A stretch of DNA of 64,000 nt from Anaerolineae bacterium. Lineage in GTDB: Bacteria > Chloroflexota > Anaerolineae > Aggregatilineales > J027. A program made the position numbers and the translations under genes. How positions within the stretch are numbered: position 1 is the stretch's first letter; each line of letters begins with the position of its first letter. The stretch is taken from the NCBI GenBank assembly GCA_008933735.1, contig WBUL01000009.1, forward strand, positions 112,850 through 176,849, written 5' to 3'. The notes under the pieces are model-generated. The model ran no database searches and was not told the DNA's origin. It worked only from the letters and a program-made list of their open reading frames with translations. Below are positions 11,501 to 16,731 of this stretch, piece by piece.

Positions 11501-13343
11501 ACGTGACCGCAACAGGCAGCGTATCGGTCAGAACAATGGTGGTCGCGTTTGACGTGCTGACGACCAGATTTTCTACCGTCAGGGTATAGGCAAGGGCTGC
11601 ACCCGCATTAACCGGATCGGGCGCATCCCCTTTGAGCAGCGCCAGGTCCGTTCCGGACACAAATTCTACTGCCCCGATGTCACATTGACCGCCTGTTGGG
11701 CTGGGACGGGTCACGCCGCGCTGGTCGGTGGCAACCACACAGGCGACCGCGTTAATAGCGTTGCTGCCCGCCTGAAGGGCATGGGTTTGTGTGGGGCCGC
11801 CGTTGTTAGCGAGGGTAGCACTGATGTTGGTAACATCTGCTGCCGCGCCGCACTGCCCACCGCCTGCCAGGTTATTGGCATTGTTGTATGTGCCTGTTCC
11901 TGCACAGTCGCCACCCGCACCACTTTGAGTCACGATGCTGTTGGTAACCCCCATTGTGCTGCCCGCCGCGTTAAAAATGCCCCCGCCGGGAGATGTGTTC
12001 CCCAATAAAGTGGCATGATTCAGATTAATCACGGAGGGATTAGGGACGTTGTCATTAAAAATGGCACCGCCGCTTCCGGCAGGGGCTGTATTTCCTGAAA
12101 AGGTGCTGTTGGTAATGGTGTTATTCACATTATCTGATTGATTATAAATCCCACCGCCATTACCCGCAGCAGCACTATTCCCGGAGAAAGTAGTGGCGCT
12201 AATGTCCAGAATGCCGCCTGCCACATTGGAAAGTCCTCCCCCATTGCTGAGGAGTGCGGTGTTATTGGCAATGGTGGAGTTTGTAATGGTCAATGTGCCG
12301 CCAAGGTTTTCAATGCCGCCTGCGCCGTTTGCGCTGTTGTTATTGATATTTAAGTCCGTGATTTGAACTATGCCGTTGGTTAACAGCCCGCCTGTGCTAA
12401 TGACCGCAGTATTGTTTTGAATAGTCATATTTTCCAGGTTGACATTGATGATCGCCAGCCCGCCAACGCTTGTTCCTGCATCGTTGCCTTCGATGGTGCT
12501 GTTGCTGTACAGAACCGTGGTAGTGCCGTTATTAGTGATCACCCCGCCCCCTTGTGCGCCAGGGGCGTCATTATTCTGCAACTGCATCACATTGAACGAC
12601 CCGGTGCTGTTGTTTTCAAGTGTGACCGCAATGCCCGCCACTGAGTCATCCGAGGTATTGTCGGAAATAGTTGTATTGGAAATCGTGATATTTACAACAT
12701 TGGCTGTTCCGGCATCATCTATAAAAACCACTGCGCCGCCCAGCCCACCAGTGAAAATATTGACCGCATTGTTTCCTGTGATCGTGCTGTCTGTAATCTG
12801 AAGGGAACCATCAAAAATCCAGACGCCTCCCCCTTCTCCGGCTGTGCAGCCCTGGACAGTCACATTCTGCAAAATAACCTGACTGTCTGGGTTGAAGGAA
12901 CGGATACATCCCCCTTCAGCAATATCGGCGTTGCCGTTTTGCAGCGTGGCCCCCTGGATTTCCAGGTTGGCAACCCCCTGAACATCGAAGATTCGGACAC
13001 CGTTGAGGTTCTGGGCATCAATGACCGGATCACCGGTGCCGATGATGGTCACGCTTTCATCAATATCCAGCGTGCTGGTGATCAAATAAGTTCCGGCAGG
13101 CAGATTAATGGTGTCGTCTCCCACCAGATTATTGGCTTCCTCAACTGCGGCCCGCAGGGTACAGTTGCCCGCGCCATCATCGCAGTTGCCATCCCCTGGG
13201 TTTGCATCCCCCACATCGGAAGTATCATCCACATTGAAGGTTGCCTGATAGACAGGGCTGGCTTCTATTGGGGAAAATCTAAGAGCCGCGCCCGAAAGCA
13301 TCAAAGCAAAGCATAAAAGGAGAAAGGCACGCCACTTCAGCAT
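2550..13343 (-). CDS. Giant secreted surface protein with DUF11 repeats, LPQTG sorting motif and built-in sortase domain
   Basis: A 3597-residue envelope protein. Order, with approximate residues: Sec signal peptide 1-29; CSLREA-like motif (GNCTLRAAVEEAN) 59-72; parallel beta-helix rich in NNT/GGG turns 80-560; eight DUF11 repeats plus one divergent copy 560-1720; a hydrophobic segment, RRRK and a second signal-peptide-like segment 1727-1771; Pro/Thr linker; three copies of a GW.RYEM...IFEVYIDD module 1850-1975, 2039-2166 and 2183-2309; two SdrD-B-like repeats 2321-2515; further SdrD-B-like and DUF11 domains to 3130; LPQTG at 3177-3181; two membrane helices about 3203-3227 and 3247-3268; a sortase domain about 3315-3453 with His3369, Cys3431 (LISCTRW) and Arg3444; and a fourth RYE module to the end. 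The predicted topology puts LPQTG and sortase on the same outer face. Signature residues support sortase and DUF11 calls; the substrate of the protein is unknown. Confidence 0.9.
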   Translation of the reverse strand: MLKWRAFLLLCFALMLSGAALRFSPIEASPVYQATFNVDDTSDVGDANPGDGNCDDGAGNCTLRAAVEEANNLVGDDTINLPAGTYLITSTLDIDESVTIIGTGDPVIDAQNLNGVRIFDVQGVANLEIQGATLQNGNADIAEGGCIRSFNPDSQVILQNVTVQGCTAGEGGGVWIFDGSLQITDSTITGNNAVNIFTGGLGGAVVFIDDAGTANVVNITISNTTISDNTSDDSVAGIAVTLENNSTGSFNVMQLQNNDAPGAQGGGVITNNGTTTVLYSNSTIEGNDAGTSVGGLAIINVNLENMTIQNNTAVISTGGLLTNGIVQITDLNINNNSANGAGGIENLGGTLTITNSTIANNTALLSNGGGLSNVAGGILDISATTFSGNSAAAGNGGGIYNQSDNVNNTITNSTFSGNTAPAGSGGAIFNDNVPNPSVINLNHATLLGNTSPGGGIFNAAGSTMGVTNSIVTQSGAGGDCAGTGTYNNANNLAGGGQCGAAADVTNISATLANNGGPTQTHALQAGSNAINAVACVVATDQRGVTRPSPTGGQCDIGAVEFVSGTDLALLKGDAPDPVNAGAALAYTLTVENLVVSTSNATTIVLTDTLPVAVTFVSANASNGGNCLHNGTNPGGTVTCTWAGPLTPGNSFTATINVNVDALAGGLITNTANVTAAEADPDLGNNQATQDTTVIPTDFADMGVTKTDAPDPVFAGNTLTYTVTVTNDVASTLGANNVQMTDVLPTAVSFVSAVPTGGGVCNHNGAPTGGTVTCTWAGPLAPNTSQTVDITVDVSAGAPAGPINNTVAVTAVENDPITANNNFTEQTQVVVPQVDLQLTKTDAPDPVLAGNNLTYTLTIENLAATSNTDATNITLIDTLPAQLTFISATPSGTGICGNVVNTVTCDWAGPLAPGGTESVTITASVDGAAQGNITNTATVGAVENDPNAANNTVNETTLVNQPGTADLELTKTDSPDPIVAGGTLTYTLTATNLNISAANATNVVVTDTLPAGVTFQTVTSAPTAGACAEAAGVVTCNFATLAIGASETVTITVTVNPATLGTITNSATVAATEPDPVTGNNNVSVNTTVQAPFADVSVTKTDAPDPVVAGNPLTYTLTVTNAAAPTSNVDATGVVVTDTLPAGVTFQTVTSAPTAGACTEAGGVVTCNFATLAIGASETITINVNVNPAATGNLSNTVNVTANETDPTPGNNSASATTAVQAPSADVSVTKTDNPAVVAPGGALTYTVTVTNAATSTVPATGVVVTDTLPAGVTFQTVTSAPTAGACTEAGGVVTCNFATLAIGASETITINVTAGAAGTVTNTVNVTANETDPNLTNNSDSEDTLIAVPAADLLLTKSDAPDPAIVGVNLIYTIVVQNLPASNIPAANVVVTDTLPAGVTFVGVTSTPTTGACSQAAGTVTCNFTSIAVGSTENITITIQPTAIGPLSNTASVTTTSPDPNLANNSSTADTTVLDPSAALDIAVVKQVDDPNTFETDTIVYTVRVTNNGPAAATGLQITDTFPVAELTYGIVTAPGGTTYDTGTGIWNIGSLPATAPNNTLLLTIQATVNAGTAGTDIPNSAAVTALGAGLADTNPANDQSSVNVHVTAPLTVTKQAIDVNGGALQIGDSIAWIICALNTDTAPASNVVIRDNLDGNFLNAPTTLNVGVLATCPSSLPIAGLSATANLPAGNLNLVVPVPGSVPSGQFGVLYFETTVKDPGMSKNPSAPAFAFAGLIALAGLFYVRRRKAAVLLLILLMLLAVPVNTLYAQDDVPTAEVEPEAPPPLPFTEPSTTPSVTPEPPTETEVPSETAVPIPGATETPVPTDTFIPTAIPVETLPSGNIDPTPDAEGWMRYEMGDSRMVFTGLWELVVTESGDGNLSTSEAGAALAADFAGQSIRITYLRSSSAGIFEVYIDDVLVGAIDTYSEETVIETSQVFEVQPGLHRLEVVNTALSNPESEGIALELDYLEIQGVLLEPATPTPTLAVEEATETPTEVVTLTETPTAAPVETLTPTSTVEVTIVEPTPTPDGFIDDTEPLQDGWTRYEMSHADIQLLGNWNPVVSEFVSGGSYIYSTNANAAVELVFEGEAIRFDYLQFWNFGIFEVYIDGVLVMSMDGYSPESRLGTSAEFIVQPGTHTLRIQNTGQTSEVSEGIVIALDAIDVKTPAAAEVIPTATPEPAEEGWTRYEMSHPSFTFEGAWESLESEFVSGGSYVYSEEEDSAVTLEFTGDSIRVNYLKFFNFGIFEVYIDGERVATVDGYSVESQGAATDRFAVEPGTHTLQILNTGRSNAESSGIGVALDSVDVREIELPTSTPTPEPAASITGFVWMDADGDGAISDGDEPAAGFTLNLYADDGDVVFDADADTLTAALVVEDGSYEFADLTPGIYWVDAPDSTNPDWEALMVVAPGEADILEPIPTEETSGVEGEISGRVFNDNNANREWSGPGESGIRNAKVYVYLDNGDEVFDQNTDTLIDSVQVKADGSYNFAELPAGAYWVWLDENSLPANYMDTIATGNHGSQNPKLLVIEETTEETPIPEAEVPAVIITTEQEGDQTTVIVEDANFAYTLDTDGDTSPDSIEGSGDRDNDGIPNYLDAFDPNGVVYSVDAASNGNALAGVQLRLVWDNGGVLTPADTVQANPQTTGGDGGYRFDIVSGTTNGVQGTPRTFILEILALPSASYTFPSAIFPPEPTAFDASPTAGSGQITSFSRPPNAGDPATEHDFYMSFIIQQGDDPVVNNHIAVDVAALPPSVLNVNNSASATRSGNPNTFNSPPVGLLLNSNLGMTLVPNNSSTESAGATVTYTHTFTNTSTAQSDRIVFSLPTGSQTTWTRQLRILRGTTTLATVSAGGSSAPITVAPGESLILEHVVTIPIGTANGTVNTSIITATSQEATQVGATLSRTVTDVTLVQSGCLQGTLFHDVNNNGVRDANEPVFPNVRVIVTNTAGATVATLTTDANGGYSLGGIPAGIYTVRIDATSIQGGAPVFLNPTTGQAQLNVAVGGACVVGNFSMSIVDPAITKVGSVSQALPGEVVTFTINLTNPSSTAITNVTVVDPLNGLLVFNSATSTQGTSTFNSTNNTVTFNLGTVAGNATVTMTVTVTVSTLATPGTQINNTATLNYTEGPAETSPIATLTIPSPTTPTPTATATTTGGATNGTQSQAAQGGGGGGADTLPQTGYRPLPANTNLLFGLELASLSTMEITLMLLALVILLACIAWGVAQWLAENRSDRLARFFPNRPTRQLVQAVVAIAVVSSMVLSMVFATNLTQKSEKKPHLPEVADVSTFADIQPETTLPINWSEGGFQFAPPEVPASRIIIPRLGIDTELVSAPVVGTTWDVTELYDEVAHLDGTAYPGTMGNAVLAGHVQHQKGLGPFRNLSQLSKGDLIIAQGEDVEYTYIITDIMDVDPHAIEVTYPSNQPLLTLISCTRWDNDSWSYKGRLVVRAQFKSWRNTASEERQPTGTWRRYEVDGRDIHLDEDNDWEKVSSVFTSGGSYAYSRDDNAEINLSFTGEKIRIHYLYFWEFGMFDVYIDDKKVDTIDAYNPVSFVGSSDIYFLEPGRHKLRIVNTGQRNESAKGNVIALDAVDVYRADEE
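9424..10340 (-). repeat. Near-identical DNA repeats inside the DUF11 array
   Basis: A block of roughly 130-140 bp at 9424-9555 recurs almost unchanged at 9808-9939 (spacing 384 bp, one 128-residue domain) and with more changes at about 10195-10330. It encodes the part of the DUF11 domain around TDTLPAGVTFQTVTS and CNFATLAIGASET. The flanking parts of each domain are much more divergent, which points to recent duplication or gene conversion of this section. Confidence 0.8.
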
Positions 13344-13439
13344 AAATCTAGACTTTCTCTATAGTTGAAGGTTAGTTTAATCTATTGTATTAAAAATAGA
13401 AAATTTTTTCGCTCTTATAGACAAGTCCCTGACAGTTTT

Positions 13440-14357
13440 TTATCCCAGGGCTAAGCAGGCCGCGCCCACCGCGATTCGCTCAATCTGCGAGGGAACAAGG
13501 CGCAAATTTTGATAGCTGGCAGCGGGTGTGCAGCGCTGCATTTCCTGCCGGGCAGGTTCAAATAAAAATTCTGCCGCCGCCATTCCCAGCCCGCCGCCAA
13601 TGACAATCAGCCTGGGGTTAAAAAAGTTGGCACATATCCCAAACAGGTATCCCAGTGCGGCAGCGGCGTCCTGAAAAACCCGCAGTCCCAAAGAATCCCC
13701 GGCCTTCGCCGCCGCCAGAATATCCGCCGTCGAAGAATCGGGGTTTAGGATGGTGTCCGGGTGCTCATTGGCATATTCCCTCACGCTCGCCAGCAGCCCC
13801 TGACCGGAAGCATACATTTCCGCACACCCGTGCAGCCCACAGCGGCACAGCCTCCCATGAGGTCTGATGACCAGATGCCCAATCTCCATCGCAAACCCAT
13901 CCGCCCCGTTCACGATGCTGCCGTTGACAATTGCTGCACCGCCCAATCCGGTGCCAACAGCCGCATAGATGACATCCTTATCATTCTGTGCGGCTCCGAA
14001 ATAGAGCTCGCCCAGCGCCGCCGCGTTGACATCATTTTGCAGAAAAATCGGCAGCTTGCTGTCAAGACGCTGGCGCACAGCATCAACCAGTTTCACTTCC
14101 GTCCAGTGCAGATTCACCGCATTTCGCACGATACCCTGTACCGAGTCGACATATCCCGGACAGCCGATTCCGATTCCGGCGGGAGTATGGCTGTGCAGAA
14201 AATGCTCAATTCCCTGGGCAATTCGGTTTAATACGGCGTCTTCCCCTTCTTCCGGCGCTGTGGCCAAGCGATAGTTGTCCAGGATAGTTCCTTGCTCATT
14301 CATCAAGATGAAATCTATTTTGGTACCCCCAATATCAACCCCGATGACTGTTTTCAT
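13440..14357 (-). CDS. ROK family sugar kinase (glucokinase / N-acetylhexosamine kinase type)
   Basis: Phosphorylates a hexose or N-acetylhexosamine with ATP in the cytoplasm. The 305-residue protein has the N-terminal phosphate-binding motif GVDIGGTKIDF, the ROK sugar-binding stretch GIGCPGYVDSVQG, GTGLGGAAIVNG, and the zinc-binding CRCGLHGCAE motif preceded by the GH(L/V) histidine in MEIGHLV. It has no N-terminal helix-turn-helix, so it is a kinase and not a ROK repressor. An open reading from TTG at 14387 exists, but the ATG at 14357 has GGAG six bases upstream and is chosen. It stands alone between the giant surface gene and a region of gene remnants, so its exact sugar cannot be inferred from neighbours. 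Confidence 0.87.
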   Translation of the reverse strand: MKTVIGVDIGGTKIDFILMNEQGTILDNYRLATAPEEGEDAVLNRIAQGIEHFLHSHTPAGIGIGCPGYVDSVQGIVRNAVNLHWTEVKLVDAVRQRLDSKLPIFLQNDVNAAALGELYFGAAQNDKDVIYAAVGTGLGGAAIVNGSIVNGADGFAMEIGHLVIRPHGRLCRCGLHGCAEMYASGQGLLASVREYANEHPDTILNPDSSTADILAAAKAGDSLGLRVFQDAAAALGYLFGICANFFNPRLIVIGGGLGMAAAEFLFEPARQEMQRCTPAASYQNLRLVPSQIERIAVGAACLALG

Positions 14358-14393
14358 TCTGAACTCCACCACTTTGTTGACGGTCAATATTAC

Positions 14394-14423
14394 ACTATAA
14401 GCACGGCAAATGAAGTAAGTAAA
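14394..14423 (-). promoter_or_regulatory. Possible promoter of the ROK kinase gene
   Basis: On the minus strand TTTACT (4/6 to the -35 consensus), an 18-bp spacer and TATAGT (5/6 to the -10 consensus) precede the ROK start codon and would give a leader of about 30 nt. It is the best match in this gap but weak. Confidence 0.35.
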
Positions 14424-14449
14424 TCTAGCTAACTATTGTTGGCGATTTC

Positions 14450-14770
14450 GTAGTGCAGTGTTGGGACAGCAGTACGGAAGAAGCCTTCCGGCGTGAACTC
14501 CTGCGTTATAGTCTGCGACTTGCCGAATCCTACTTCTTATACCAATTCCCTAAATCACTTGCGTATAAAATCGTCCCCCCAAAACGCATGGGACGACAAC
14601 TTCAGATTGACTGGCAACAAACTGATGGTTGCCACTTTGGTTGGTATTGCCTATCACACCCTTCAGTACTGGGTAGCCTGGTATCGGCAAGGCGGCTTGG
14701 TGAAGTGCTGAGGCGGATCAAAGGGCATGGTCGTCAAGGGAGACCCAGTAAATTGAAGCTGCTGATCCGA
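14450..14770 (+). pseudogene. IS630-type transposase remnant, N-terminal DNA-binding part, frameshifted
   Basis: Two overlapping frames together read like the helix-turn-helix start of an IS630/Tc1 transposase: GIAYHTLQYWVAWYRQGGL in one frame, continued by GEVLRRIKGHGRQGRPSKL in another after a frameshift near 14700. No catalytic DDE part follows. At about 14745 the sequence merges with a metallophosphoesterase remnant on the other strand. A C-terminal IS630 remnant in the same orientation lies at 24750-24974, on the far side of the arabinofuranosidase cassette. Confidence 0.6.
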
Positions 14771-15053
14771 TAACTGTTGTGCACACCACTTCACCGCGTC
14801 TATCACGATTCGTGGGACATCTTGCCGCTGCTCCATCCCCCCCGCTGCCCAACACATCAGTTTCATGGTTGCCAAGGATAATACGGCAGTCCAGTTCATG
14901 CAGCCAAGTAACCACTTCACACGGTTGGGGGCCAAGTGTGGTGACATCGCCCAGACAAATCGGCTCATCTACCTGCTCTCGTTCAATATCCGCAAGAACC
15001 GCATCCAACGAAATGCGATTGCCGTGTATTTCGGAGGTGAGGGCAACACGCAA
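14745..15053 (-). pseudogene. Metallophosphoesterase remnant (YfcE/calcineurin-like), truncated and frameshifted
   Basis: The minus strand starts like a small metallophosphoesterase: MRVALTSEIHGNRISLDAVL, then CLGDVTTLGPQP and ILGNHET, which match the family metal-binding blocks D-x-H, GDxx and GNH(D/E). The first ligand Asp is Glu here (SEIHGN). The frame breaks after GNHET; a second frame continues with a stretch resembling the WCAQQLSDQQL region of the family, then the gene stops at the IS630 remnant. About one third to one half of a normal protein (roughly 240 aa) remains, so it is very likely inactive. Confidence 0.6.
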
Positions 15054-15066
15054 GAAAGGTGGTCTT

Positions 15067-15346
15067 TGTGCAGTTTGATTACGCTGATGAAAATTTACGC
15101 AAGCCTTTTTCAGTGTTGGTATTAGAGCGCCTGAAGGATAACCGTCAGCGCTTCATTGAACTGGCGATCTTCCCCGAAGATATGGATATTCCTTTCCATA
15201 CTGTAGAGCAGTTGTGGGGCACAGCAGCGGATTACGATGACATTGACACCGAAGATGCGCTGAAGGCGATGGCACGGCTGTCGCTGTTCCAGCGCTACGA
15301 TACGGCAGATAAATCTCTGCGTCTCCATGACGTGATGCGACGCAAT
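15067..15346 (+). pseudogene. NB-ARC/STAND ATPase remnant fused to a LacI-derived fragment
   Basis: In one frame the sequence reads RFIELAIFPEDMDIPFHTVEQ, LWGTAADYDDIDTEDALKAM and LSLFQRYDTADKSLRLHDVMR. This is the winged-helix region that follows the nucleotide-binding domain in bacterial NB-ARC (APAF1-like) proteins. No P-loop and no sensor or effector domain is present. The first 50 bases (15077-15126) are not NB-ARC but a near copy of a LacI-type remnant at 41578-41627, so the fragment is chimeric. It ends against the 3' end of the intact LacI gene. It is probably debris from recombination. Confidence 0.55.
15077..15126 (+). repeat. 50-bp dispersed repeat, copy 1
   Basis: Identical to 41578-41627 except for one base (cagtgttgg here, cagagttgg there). 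It encodes the peptide DYADENLRKPFS(V/E)LVL in both places. The 9 bases before it (gtgcagttt) also match, with 8 extra bases in the other copy. Confidence 0.9.
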
Positions 15347-15352
15347 TCGGCA

Positions 15353-16369
15353 CTAGCGTGCCGAACCGCAGGATTCGCGCACGATGAGTTCGCTGTAGAC
15401 CACACTCTTGAACGCGGTTGTGTCCTCACCCATGATGATGCGATTGAGTTTTTGCATGGCGAGCACGCCGAGTTCGTATTTTGGAATATGGACTGTTGTG
15501 AGCGGAGGGCGCATAAACTGGCTTTCCCTTGTATTATCAATGCTCCCAATCGCGATATCGTCAGGGATACGCAATCCCGCTTCCCGAATAGCACCCATTG
15601 CACCGATAGCGGTCTTATCGCTGATGGCAATCACCGCTGTTGGGTGGCGGTCCAGTGCCAGAATCTCCTGCATCTGCACATAGCCTTTGAGCGGATGACC
15701 GGACATTGGTTCTGGCATCCACTCTGGTGGGAAGAGTAAGTGTTCTTCGGCCATGGCGGCCATGCACCCGCGCAGGCGGTCCACTAGGCTGCTGTATTTG
15801 GATGGACCCTTCAGCACCGCGATATCGCGGTGTCCTAGGTTCAGGATGTGCCGCGTGATCTGGTACCCAGCCATGAAGTTGTCGCCTAGCACACATGGAA
15901 AGACATGGCCAGCGATATAACTCTCTATCAGTACTATTGGCATATCCAGCGCTGTCAGTTGCAGCACAGTTTGGGCGGGTAGGTCACCGTCATTGGCGAC
16001 GACCACCCCACGAACGTCCTGGATCAGCCCATTAAGATCAAAACCCCGTTTGTTCCGATCGAAAACCGAGAGGACGACGCGCATACCCAGGCGTTCGGCT
16101 TCCGACTGAACCCCCCGGATCACATCACCATAAAACACATCGCTGATCGCCGGAATCGATGACTGTTCGATCAGTAGCCCCACCGCATCCATCTGTGAAT
16201 TACTATTGGACTTGCGCGGCTTATAGTCCAGGTTGTTGATGACCGACCAGACCTTCTCTGCGGTAGAGGGCGAGATCCCCGGCTTTTCGTGGATGACCAT
16301 CCAGACAGCAGTCACTGATACACCCGCTGCCGAGGCGATGTCACGCATGTTCGTTTTTGATTTGCTCAT
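15353..16369 (-). CDS. LacI/GalR family transcriptional repressor
   Basis: A sugar-responsive repressor of 338 aa. Residues 8-55 form the LacI DNA-binding domain (MRDIASAAGVSVTAVWMVIH, then SPSTAEKVWSVINNLDYKP). The rest is the periplasmic-binding-like effector domain, with GVQSEAERLGMRVVL, GYQITRHILNLGHRDIAVL, AVIAISDKTAIGAMGAIREAG and IAIGSIDN landmarks. Its RBS AAGGAA lies just before the ATG at 16369. It is divergent from the ABC importer and arabinofuranosidase genes, and three TGTTTA-type palindromes lie in the shared 362-bp intergenic region. It most likely represses that cassette and itself, with an arabinose-containing saccharide as inducer (inference). The recognition-helix residues differ from the common TVS pattern (AVWMV), which may fit the AT-rich operator. 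Confidence 0.92.
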   Translation of the reverse strand: MSKSKTNMRDIASAAGVSVTAVWMVIHEKPGISPSTAEKVWSVINNLDYKPRKSNSNSQMDAVGLLIEQSSIPAISDVFYGDVIRGVQSEAERLGMRVVLSVFDRNKRGFDLNGLIQDVRGVVVANDGDLPAQTVLQLTALDMPIVLIESYIAGHVFPCVLGDNFMAGYQITRHILNLGHRDIAVLKGPSKYSSLVDRLRGCMAAMAEEHLLFPPEWMPEPMSGHPLKGYVQMQEILALDRHPTAVIAISDKTAIGAMGAIREAGLRIPDDIAIGSIDNTRESQFMRPPLTTVHIPKYELGVLAMQKLNRIIMGEDTTAFKSVVYSELIVRESCGSAR

Positions 16370-16388
16370 CGCTCTTTCCTTCTTTATC

Positions 16389-16403
16389 TTGTTTACTAAA
16401 CAA
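16389..16403. promoter_or_regulatory. Palindromic operator candidate (LacI gene side)
   Basis: TTGTTTACTAAACAA is a perfect 15-nt palindrome around a central C, 20 bases upstream of the LacI start codon. The odd-length form with a central base resembles many LacI-family operators. It shares the TGTTTA half-site with the two sites near 16603 and 16654. Confidence 0.6.
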
Positions 16404-16548
16404 ATTTCGATTTCATTTTACAACAGCTTGACGAATATGACTACAAGTAGTTAACAAAGCGACCGCCCGAAAAAAAACTGAACCTTAGAGAACCTTATTA
16501 AGTCAACTAACATAAATGTATTTGAAGATTCTGATTCAACGACCCCCT

Positions 16549-16577
16549 TTGACAATCCCGCTAGAACAGCATAAAAT
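16549..16577 (+). promoter_or_regulatory. Sigma-70-type promoter of the oligosaccharide importer operon
   Basis: TTGACA (perfect -35), a 17-bp spacer and TAAAAT (5/6 -10) predict a start near 16584 and a 5' leader of about 148 nt before the binding-protein gene. Two operator-like palindromes follow directly, placing them where a repressor would block initiation or elongation. Confidence 0.75.
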
Positions 16578-16602
16578 GAAATATAAAGTGTTGTTTTTAT
16601 GA

Positions 16603-16613
16603 TGTTTAAAACA
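16603..16613. promoter_or_regulatory. Palindromic operator candidate, downstream of promoter
   Basis: TGTTTAAAACA is an 11-nt palindrome around a central A, about 20 bases after the predicted transcription start. It shares the TGTTT half-site with the sites at 16389 and 16654. Confidence 0.45.
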
Positions 16614-16653
16614 AATGCTTCGACTTCGGTAGTTTCTGAACAGCGCCCACATT

Positions 16654-16666
16654 TGTTTATTAAACA
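16654..16666. promoter_or_regulatory. Palindromic operator candidate, leader region
   Basis: TGTTTATTAAACA is a perfect 13-nt palindrome around a central T, about 70 bases after the predicted transcription start. It matches the 16389 site at all half-site positions. Confidence 0.55.
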
Positions 16667-16731
16667 TCAAGGTCGAATACTGCTGGAAGCCTTTCAACTA
16701 ATTCCTATCTTGTTTTTTATCTGGAGGAAAA

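Noticed and set aside
10464..11552. A long open reading frame on the plus strand opposite the DUF11 array, and many similar ones from 3481 to 13316
   Set aside because: They are antisense to a clearly coding 3597-residue protein whose domains I can recognise. The low-complexity Gly/Thr/Asn codons of that gene leave the other strand open. None shows a domain, signal peptide or RBS.
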